Shown: positions 34,840 to 42,500 of the stretch, piece by piece
Layout of the letters: every line of letters begins with the position of its first letter
Numbering within the stretch: the stretch's first letter is position 1
Assembly: GCA_012295275.1 (NCBI GenBank)
Contig: CM022677.1
Coordinates: 16,940,906-16,983,405 of the forward strand
Source of the DNA: Chrysomallon squamiferum
Taxonomy: Eukaryota; Mollusca; Gastropoda; Neomphalida; Peltospiridae
Length of the DNA stretch: 42,500 bases
Direction of reading: 5' to 3'
The notes under the pieces: generated by a model
What the model saw: the letters and a program-made list of their open reading frames with translations, nothing else
Told to the model about the DNA's origin: nothing
Databases searched by the model: none
Made by a program: the position numbers and the translations under genes

Positions 34840-35850
34840 TTTAAATTTTAGGCAAAATAAAATAAACTGGTCGATTTACATCAGTCGATCAGATGAAAAA
34901 TATAGTCCAGAGCATTCATATAATTTATATTTGAAAATAATCTGCAAATTTGAAAATACAATTTTACTATATATGAGATACCATGACCATATATTTATTA
35001 ATGAAAAAGAAAAATCCTCAGTAGGATGCAAAACAAATATTCATGTTGGATTACACACACATAACACATACACACATTGTAGAATGTTAAAGATCTCACA
35101 ATTGTTTCTTAGAGATGGCTGTTTTTATTGCTTATTATAGCTATAACAAAAAATATGTTAAAATAGGTTGAACCAACAACTAAACCCACATCTTCCTCCC
35201 CAAAAATACCATAAACACAATAAAATAAAAATGAGTTACAACTGTAGTTTCAAATTATAAAAAGTCTATACTATAAACTGTCTCTATTTTCATTGATTAA
35301 GACTCATAGTTATATTTATTTAACAATATATTTTCTTTTGTTAAATCTGAAATATAAATTGATTCAAGTTTCATTGATAATACAAGAACTAACATGATAT
35401 TTACAAATAAATAAATTAATTAATTAAGAAAAGATAGAACCATCAGACTGAAATTTTAATCATTATATATTTATGTCAGTTATTAAAGTCATGCCAGAAA
35501 TTAAAACACAACAGACTGGTATTTGAATAAAAATTTTAGTAGAGGCTGATAATTTTGAAATCTGAAAAATCTTACAAACTGGACATTTTTAACAAGCAAC
35601 TGCTTTTGTAACAGTTGATACATTTCAGATGGTTTAGTTTACAGCAAATTTTTACCAAGCACAAATTGTATTTAAATATTATATAAAGCTATCTGATTGT
35701 AAGATGTATAGGAAATATAAATGTATTTCATTCATATACTTGGATACACATGTCTGAGTATCATAACTGTATACCTACTTTTGCATCCCCCTGTATATAT
35801 ATATATATATGAAAATCACAATTACAGAGGATTAACTGAAGAAGATCCAG

Positions 35851-35987
35851 TTTTTCTAATGACAAAAATGGCTTCATCACTTTTGAAAAATGACACATGG
35901 TTTACATGGACCAAAATACAACAGGGGGACACTGGCAGACATATTCTACAGTGTTCTATACACTGGAAGAAATTTAAAAAAAAATAA
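35851..35987 (+). other. isolated exon-like frame, unknown
   Basis: After an AT-rich stretch ending ATTACAG, a possible splice acceptor, an open frame reads GLTEEDPVFLMTKMASSLLK, NDTWFTWTKIQQGDTGRHIL, then a lysine-rich A-tract end. Composition is less biased than the surroundings. No family recognised and no partner exon found. It may be a processed fragment, since an A-rich tail follows at about 35970-36020. Confidence 0.25.
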
Positions 35988-37859
35988 AAAAAAATTGTAA
36001 AAAAAAATAAAAATCATAAATAAAAGGGAAAGCTGTCAAATTTGAGGGATGATCCACCCCTCTAGATCTGTCACAGTTTTACAAAAATTGATTGATGCAC
36101 TGACTGATAGGTTATCAACAGTAGCTTCATCGTGACAAACCTAATTAGTTGTAAAATCACTGACAAGCAACAGCAAAGTAATTCTGAACTTCATTGATAG
36201 TGAAAAAAAGATTTGTATCCTTTTTTCTTCTTTTTTTTCGACATTTTTCTTTAAAAAGTGATAAGTGGGCTGTAAGATTTTTTTCAAATAATTTCTTCAT
36301 GTGTTCATTGAATTTTTGTGTGTGTGTGTGTGTGTGTGTTCATGCTTAATAATGTTTAAGATGTTTGTATCTGGAACATACAAATTAGTTATTTATAGAG
36401 TATTGTTGCTGATTCTTTTTTTTAATAAACTACAAATATTTTCAAACAATGCCTTCATGTGTTCATTGAAATTTTGTGTATGTGTTTGTTCTTGCTTCAC
36501 TGCTTAATACTGTGTTATATTTTATATTTAGAACATACAAATTAGTCATGTATACTGTTTTGTTACTGATTGATTTTATAAATTATAAATAGTCTTAATT
36601 AACATAAAATGTGTGTTTCTTATTTATAAAGGTGGTTACAAAATTATTATTCAGATTTAAAAACTATTTACCTGTTTTATTCATATAAATGTCTGTCATC
36701 ACCTTTCTAATCTTCCACAAGTAAGCTGGAAGATATTCAATTATTCCAAGTACCACAAATGTATAACTAATTTTTAATAACATGAAACAGTGTTTGTCAA
36801 AACATTTCAAGGTTTTGACCAAGTAAGCAGGGAAACTGGAACAAATTTCAGTCCTTTTTGTGTCTCAAGAATATAAAAATAATATTTTGTTCAGTGATTA
36901 TTTTAGTGTCTTATTCACCTTTCACAGTTTTTATGAAATGGTCATAGAGATCTAGGAACGGGTAAATTGAAAATTTTTAATGAATTCTATACCGACAGGA
37001 TTTCTACTACTTATAATACTTTTCTTAAAGTTTCTACAAGGTGAGGTTCATTTATCCAGAATGTTTAGGACATGAAGTATTTTGGATTTCATCTCTTTTT
37101 TGAAATTTGAGATGTGTTTCGTATGTATATACAGACTTCACAGAAATTAGCACGTTTTGTTTATATAATACTTTTAATAATTTTAAACATGTTCGTTTAC
37201 ATTAAACTACTGGAAAATAATAAGATAATCACTATTTCAATTTTTCCTGAAGTTACAGAATTTGAAATTTCTCATAATGGAAGCTCAACCTTTAAAAGAT
37301 TATATAAAAATTCAAACCTTGTTGATATTCTTTATTAAATTTGAAGTAATGATACGTTATGTTTAAAGTGCAACAAATACTTATATTTTAATTAAATTGA
37401 GTTCAATGAACACTTTTTTTAATAATCATATTACTTTCATATATTTATTTAATTAATATATTTAACAAAGAAAGTAACTGTAGAAATTTATGCAGGTTCT
37501 GAAGTCTAAAATTTAAGATTTCTTGTTTGAATGTCTTTTTTTTAAATTATTAGTTCCCTGAATTTAAACTTGTATTATATGAAGATCTATAAATGGACAA
37601 AGTAATTCCTTTTACATTATTATTTCTTGCAAAGCAGTATTGATTAAAAACAATTAAGAATATGGAAAATGGTATAAATAGTATTTGATATTATTTCAAA
37701 ACCAAGTAAATGTCTTTCTTTGAATTGCAATACAGGCTGAAGATCTGTAATCTGAACTGTTTCCATTTTGGAATCTAAAGAGACAGACTTAGAAAAGGAT
37801 TTTAATTTAAATCAGAAATCTGCTTTTATTTCATATGTATACAGAATTTCTGTTATAGA

Positions 37860-38041
37860 TTTATATTTTAGTTTTAATAACTAGGCCTGAAATATATGTA
37901 GGACTATATGTATCATCTGAAAAAAAAAAAAACCATAATAAAGATATTAATAGGTTGGCTACTTGAAATAAATCTGTTTTCCTAATTTCAGTTAAGTGAC
38001 TTTCAAGCTCTAAAACATTTCAGTTAATCTAAAACATTCAA

Positions 38042-38077
<36 letters not shown>

Positions 38078-38280
38078 ATAAGACATTGCACTCAAGTTTG
38101 GATTGATAGTGGCAAAAATATTTAATTCATTAAGTTTATGAAACTGGTTTGTCGAAAATGAATAGAAGGCAGTTATTTATTTATTTATTTTAATTTATTA
38201 TTATTATTATTTTTATTTATTTATTTTTTTAATTATTTTTGTATTGTTTTCTATTTTTTTATTTTATTATTTTATTTTAT
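37860..38280. other. intergenic with (CA)n and A/T-rich tracts
   Basis: No gene seen. A-run at 37920-37932, (CA)n at 38042-38075, TTTA units at 38172-38225. Confidence 0.55.
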
Positions 38281-38329
38281 ATACATATTTTTTTTTTTTT
38301 TTTTTTTTTTTTTGTGTATGTGTTGCAGA

Positions 38330-38502
38330 TTTGTGTTTTTAGCTGGCAGTCAGGATATAGCTATAACTATCTAAGCCAAGTCATTTCCGTCAGCAGCAGG
38401 TTAGGGTATCTTCTACAAGCATTGATAGTTATCTCCCTTTGCAGTTATAACAATGACTACATACAACCAACTGTGACATCCACAGAACCAAGCATTTCTT
38501 AA
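38330..38502 (+). other. isolated exon-like frame after a strong splice acceptor
   Basis: A roughly 25-base T tract (38288-38313) followed by GTGTATGTGTTGCAG makes a textbook acceptor at about 38329. The sequence after it is clearly less AT-rich and stays open: ICVFSWQSGYSYNYLSQVIS, VSSRLGYLLQALIVISLCSY, NNDYIQPTVTSTEPSIS-stop. The middle is hydrophobic (possible membrane helix GYLLQALIVISL). It could be the last coding exon of an unplaced gene or a repeat-derived exon. No family recognised. Confidence 0.35.
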
Positions 38503-39470
38503 AACTGAGTTTCTTGGTCAACATGTTTTCTGACAGAACTTGTCCCTCACAATAATGTTTCTTTTTTTAAAATATGCATGTCAGTGGCCGATTCCTTTTC
38601 CATAAAATTTAATCCATAATTGGAAAAGCCTGTGTTAGTTATTATTCTATTTAATACCAGTTAAGATAAAAACGTAATTAAATTTAAATATTACTAGCTC
38701 CACTAAAGATTAAGTACACTAAATACAATTATTTTCATTGTACAGTGGCTTATACCTCTTCCAGAAAAGTTTATAATTGACTAGAAAAAAAAATTCTACT
38801 CTAGCTATCATCTTATTTCATACCAGTTAAGGTAAAAATATAATTTAATGTAGATATTGCTGTTTACACAAAACATTAGAATTGAGGTCACTATTTGAAA
38901 TTTCAGTATTTCCATTATTTGTTGTGAAAGTTCATACAATCATGCATGGATGGATGGATGCTGGGATAGACATTTATGGAGAGATTTATTTATGTATGTG
39001 TTTCAGTGGATTATTGTATGTCTATATGTATGCATATGTACGTATGTACATGAATGTATATCCGTATATATATATATATATAGATATGAAAATATTATTT
39101 AAGTATGCCCCCAGTTGCTATGTCAAAAGTGAATAACAAAATACAAGTGATGTAAACAGTTTAACAATTAGCTGTATTAGTAATTTTTTCTTTTTTATTA
39201 TTATCTTTATTTTTTTCTTAAATTTGTTTATTAATACTTACCAGACAATTAAACATTCAAAACAAAGGGAATACTAATGCAGCACATTTTCAATTTTTTT
39301 TTTAATCTCTATGACACCTGGATAAACTTGGTAATTTTAGTAACTGTAATGATTTTTGGTACAAGTGATGATTCATAATCATAAAAAACTCAGTTTAGCA
39401 GAGTTTATTTTTTTTTTGTACCTTCCAGGTGTATGTTTTGTGTCAATACAGATTCACCAGTGTAATTGTT
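38503..39470. other. intergenic, no gene seen
   Basis: AT-rich sequence. TACCAGTTAAG-T-AAAA words repeat at 38657-38675 and 38821-38840, in two diverged local repeats (38635-38700 and 38800-38860). TATG/GATG-type words at 38945-39060. Confidence 0.5.
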
Positions 39471-39473
39471 CCA

Positions 39474-39476
<3 letters not shown>

Positions 39477-39545
<69 letters not shown>
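39477..39545. repeat. (CT)n microsatellite
   Basis: Pure CT. Short GT runs follow at about 39571-39587. Confidence 0.97.
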
Positions 39546-39547
<2 letters not shown>

Positions 39548-39710
39548 TACATTTCTATGTATATTTTAGTGTGTGTGTGTGTGTGTATTTTGTGTTTCTT
39601 CAAGTATTTTTGTATGTATGTATGGGTGTATTTTATATGTGCATATTTTTGTAAATTTGTTATTTATGAAATTAAGTGTGTTCATATATGTGTGAAAATA
39701 TGTTTGTATG

Positions 39711-39712
<2 letters not shown>

Positions 39713-39764
<52 letters not shown>
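39713..39764. repeat. (GT)n microsatellite
   Basis: Pure GT, embedded in TATG-rich sequence. Confidence 0.97.
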
Positions 39765-39767
<3 letters not shown>

Positions 39768-39789
39768 TATACACAAAAAGACAACACCC

Positions 39790-40385
39790 AGATATCTCAG
39801 ATATAACTGATTATTATTTTTTATTTATTAATTATTTGTTAAATTATTTTGGTCATTAAATTTGATTAGTAACTGATTCTTTAATTACATTGCAATCAAT
39901 TATTTTCTAACTGAAACAAGCATAATAACAAGTAATAATAACATCACAGTTGTATAAAATAAAATAATTAAATAATCATGTTCATTTTCTTGGCATCAAA
40001 TATTAATTTTGCTTCCAAATCATGGCTCATAATTCAATGTAAATTTTTGTGATTTGTGAAAAATAAAAATTCAATTTATGGATAGTAATCAGGTTTTGGA
40101 TATTAGAATTTGAGAAATAATTACAGTGTTGGACTTAATTTGAGGACCTAGTTCATTATCTGTCTACGTAAATTATAAGTATATGTATTTTTTTTTTTTT
40201 TTTTCTTTTTTTTTACTCTCTATTTATTTATTTTTTTTTTTTTTTTTTTTTCAATGTAAACCAGTTCTTAGGTTAAGAAAAATATCAATAACTTTTTTTA
40301 TTTATTTATTTTAACACAAAAACCTGTTATTATTTTTAATTAAAATAATTTTTCTTAAATTTAGAAAACTTGTTTTTATTTCCTT

Positions 40386-40423
<38 letters not shown>

Positions 40424-40550
40424 CTTTTATTTCATTTATATACATTTTAATAAACACTAATAATGTTTATTTTTTTCTTTTCTCAATTTTTTTTTTTTTT
40501 TTTTAAATTTTTACTGTTTTTCTGTTTAAGCTGATTTCTCCAGCTTAGGT
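39790..40550. other. intergenic, AT-rich with T homopolymers
   Basis: No gene seen. T tracts at about 40187-40215, 40231-40251, 40389-40423 and 40484-40504. Confidence 0.6.
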
Positions 40551-40551
40551 T

Positions 40552-41520
40552 ATATGTGTTTTAACAACACCACTTTTTAAATGCTGGTACCTATGAACAT
40601 TATATATGTGTTAACAACTATATTTTTAAATGCTAGTACTATGAAAATTATATATGTATTCACAATTATTTTTTTAATGGTAGTATAAAAAGTTTTTCAT
40701 TTGTTAACAACTCTTTTTTTAAATGTAAGTACTACAAAAATGATATATGTGTTAACAACTATTTTTTTAAATGCTAGTACTACAAAAATTATATATGTTT
40801 CTGAATTATACATGTGTTAACAACTATTTTTTTAAATGGTAGTACTATGAAAATTATATATGTATTCACAATAATTTTTTTATTTGCTAGTACTACAAAA
40901 TTTATATATGTGTTAACAAATATTTTTAAATGCTAGTACTACAAAATTTATATGTGTTAACAACTATTTTTTTAAATGCTAGTATGACAAAAATTATACA
41001 TGTGTTAACAACTCTTTTTTTAAATGGTAGTACTATGAAAATTATATATGTATTCACAATAATTTTTTTATTTGCTAGTACTACAAAAATTATACATGTG
41101 TTAACAACTCTTTTTATTAAATGCTAGTACTACAAAAATTATATATGTGTTAACAAATATTTTTAAATGCTAGTACTACAAAATTTATATGTGTTAACAA
41201 CTATTTTTTTAAATGCTAGTATGACAAAAATTATACATGTGTTAACAACTCTTTTTTTAAATGCTACAAAAGTTACACATGTATTCACAATTGTTTTTTC
41301 AAATGCTAGTACTACAAAAATTATACATGTGTTAACAAATATATTTTTAAATGCTAGTACTACAAAAATTATATATTTGTTAACAAATATATTTTTAAAT
41401 GCTAGTACTACAAAACTTCTATATGTGTTAACAACTGTTTTTTTCAAATGGTAAGTACTAACAAACATTTTACACATGTATTCACAATTATTTTTTCAAA
41501 TGGTAGTACTAACAAAATTT
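40552..41520. repeat. satellite/minisatellite array, about 48-bp unit with 237-bp higher-order period
   Basis: About twenty units of the form GTGTTAACAACTATTTTTTT AAATGCTAGTACTACAAAAATTATATAT, ranging from about 44 to 51 bases by T-run indels. Two unit classes are visible: GTGTTAACAA and GTATTCACAA. A longer block starting at 40930 repeats at 41167 (period 237, about five units), so the array has higher-order structure. Several frames stay open on both strands because many units are 48 bases (plus-strand peptide VLTTIFLNASTTKIIH). I read this as non-coding satellite DNA. Confidence 0.92.
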
Positions 41521-41564
41521 CTCAACTCCAGACATCAAATAAAAAAAACAAAATGTCCACCAAG

Positions 41565-41813
41565 TCAAAACGCATTCTCAAAATCTTTAGGGATGTCGGC
41601 TATATTCGGTCTCTTGGTGAATCTAAAGCTGTTTTTTAATCGTCTTACTCTCTGTATGTATCGAGTGATGCTGAACACTTTCTTAAAGAAGTCTTTGATG
41701 AACTGGGCGCACATCAAATGAAACAGAACAAGCACTGACATCATAAAAATGGCGAGCAGTGGTTCCCACCTCTCCGAAATGCTCCTTATGAATTTCATAC
41801 GTCCGTTTGCCAT
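41565..41813 (-). CDS. putative exon or fragment with membrane segment, unknown
   Basis: The minus-strand frame opens upstream of the ATG at 41813 (preceding residues about QANDAFCF) and runs to a TGA at 41565. It has normal-looking, less AT-biased codons, unlike the surrounding simple repeats. It contains MANGRMKFIRSISERWEP, a hydrophobic helix (LLAIFMMSVLVLFHLMCAQF), then a basic tail (IKDFFKKVFSITRYIQRVRR) and SFRFTKRPNIADIPKDFENAF. This looks like one transmembrane helix with a positively charged flank. I do not recognise the family. It could be the last exon of a gene lying beyond the window edge, a retrocopy fragment or a TE protein piece. An intron acceptor could lie at about 41839, but no polypyrimidine tract supports it. 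Confidence 0.4.
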   Translation of the reverse strand: MANGRMKFIRSISERWEPLLAIFMMSVLVLFHLMCAQFIKDFFKKVFSITRYIQRVRRLKNSFRFTKRPNIADIPKDFENAF

Positions 41814-41849
41814 AAAGCAGAATGCATCGTTGGCCTGGTTGTAATGATA

Positions 41850-42290
41850 TCATCATTATGATCATCATTATGATCATCATCATTTTTTTATTTTCATTCT
41901 GATTATTATTATTATTATTATTATTGTTGTTATCATCATCATCGTCATTTTATTTTCATTTTTATTATTATTATTATTATTATTATCATTGTCATCTTTT
42001 TATTTTCATCATGATTATGATTATTATTATAATTATGATTATTATTATTATTATTATTGTTATTATCATCTTCATCATCATTTTATTTTCATTATTATTA
42101 TTATTATTATTATCATCATCATTGTTATTGTTGTTTCTGTTTTCTTCTTATGAAGTTATTCTAATTATAGTAATACTAATCATCATCATTATCATTATTA
42201 TTATCATAATTATTATCAATTTATTAATAATAATAATAATAATTATTAGTAGTAGTAGTAGTAGTAGTAGTAGTATGCTGTCTGTTGTTG
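41850..42290. repeat. compound (ATC)n/(TTA)n/(AGT)n/(GTT)n tract
   Basis: Interleaved trinucleotide runs: CATCATTATGAT units, TTA and ATC arrays, AAT at 42225-42240, AGT at 42247-42272 and GTT at 42285-42300. The long Ile/Ser reading frame across it is an artefact. Confidence 0.9.
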
Positions 42291-42500
42291 TTGTTGCTGT
42301 TGCTGCTGATTTTAAGTAATTGAATAATTATCACAACTGCCTGTCACTACCATATTAGTTATTACATTGTTAAATGTCATCATAGCTGTCACTGTAATAT
42401 ATGCTGTAGTTGTAGCTGCAGTAGTAACAGCAGTAGAACTAGTAGATTTAACAGTAGTAGCAGTCGTAATAGTCGCTGGTGGATTTGAACACTTATAGAC
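42291..42500. other. imperfect trinucleotide sequence at the window end
   Basis: Degenerate GTAGTAG/GCAGTAG-type sequence resembling the tracts at 1600 and 4320. No gene seen. Confidence 0.5.

Larger units (their letters stand above)
32995..37860. repeat. large segmental duplication, copy 2
   Basis: Collinear with 6725-11000 in the same orientation (block pairs are listed under copy 1). Inserted or expanded simple repeats include (AAG)n at 33051-33094, (TTA)n at 33222-33263, (TA)n at 33478-33500, (TTA)n at 34002-34048, T-run at 34722-34746 with TTA/TTTA to 34840, and (GT)n at 36317-36339. The region 35700-37100 has little visible counterpart in copy 1. Confidence 0.75.

Noticed and set aside
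40930-41477. Open frames on both strands across the satellite
   Set aside because: The 48-bp units keep frames open by arithmetic; peptides on both strands are equally repetitive and there is no start context or unique domain.
41924-42319. 131-codon Ile/Ser/Leu-rich frame
   Set aside because: It is a translation of ATC/TTA/AGT simple repeats.

Overview
This is an AT-rich, gene-poor animal window packed with microsatellites (long CT/GA, TTA/AAT, GT/CA and TTTA runs), local duplications and decayed transposons. A cephalopod mollusc, probably an octopod, fits the repeat style and the cluster of collagen-type enzyme genes. That placement is inference; no feature here proves the species.

The recognisable genes all belong to one family: prolyl 4-hydroxylase alpha subunits (P4HA), the ER enzymes that hydroxylate proline in collagen-like chains. 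Eight P4HA loci or relics lie between 13.0 and 32.4 kb, and none shows an intron. Two are intact (25464-26978 and 28947-30458, minus strand, 504 and 503 codons, full catalytic set). One is complete except for a single missing base (22401-23914, minus). Two plus-strand copies have lost the middle of the protein (17183-17873 and 19339-20120). Three are older relics (12991-13386 plus, 14614-14670 plus, 31945-32345 minus). Plus-strand copies lie on the left and minus-strand copies on the right, so the two arms converge at about 20-22 kb. Similar flanks around several copies suggest that an intronless founder was later multiplied by DNA duplication.

Around the cluster lies a large, diverged, direct-orientation duplication: about 6.7-11.0 kb matches about 33.0-37.9 kb in order. 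Smaller duplicated blocks pair 1.5-2.1 with 4.2-4.9 kb, 14.9 with 16.1 kb, 15.6 with 27.5 kb, and 21.2 with 24.5 kb.

Mobile-element remains are: a foldback/MITE-like element with long terminal inverted repeats (1.84-2.51 kb), an L1/Tx1-like LINE reverse transcriptase fragment (5.49-6.00 kb, minus), an internally deleted Tc1 transposase (7.90-8.28 kb, minus) and a Tigger/pogo-type element (12.34-12.81 kb). Tandem arrays include a 66-bp minisatellite at 3.2 kb and a roughly 48-bp satellite with a 237-bp higher-order period at 40.55-41.52 kb.

The right end (35-42.5 kb) has a few isolated exon-like reading frames, the best being a membrane-segment frame on the minus strand at 41565-41813. I could not assign any of them to a family. 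No rRNA, tRNA or CRISPR was seen.
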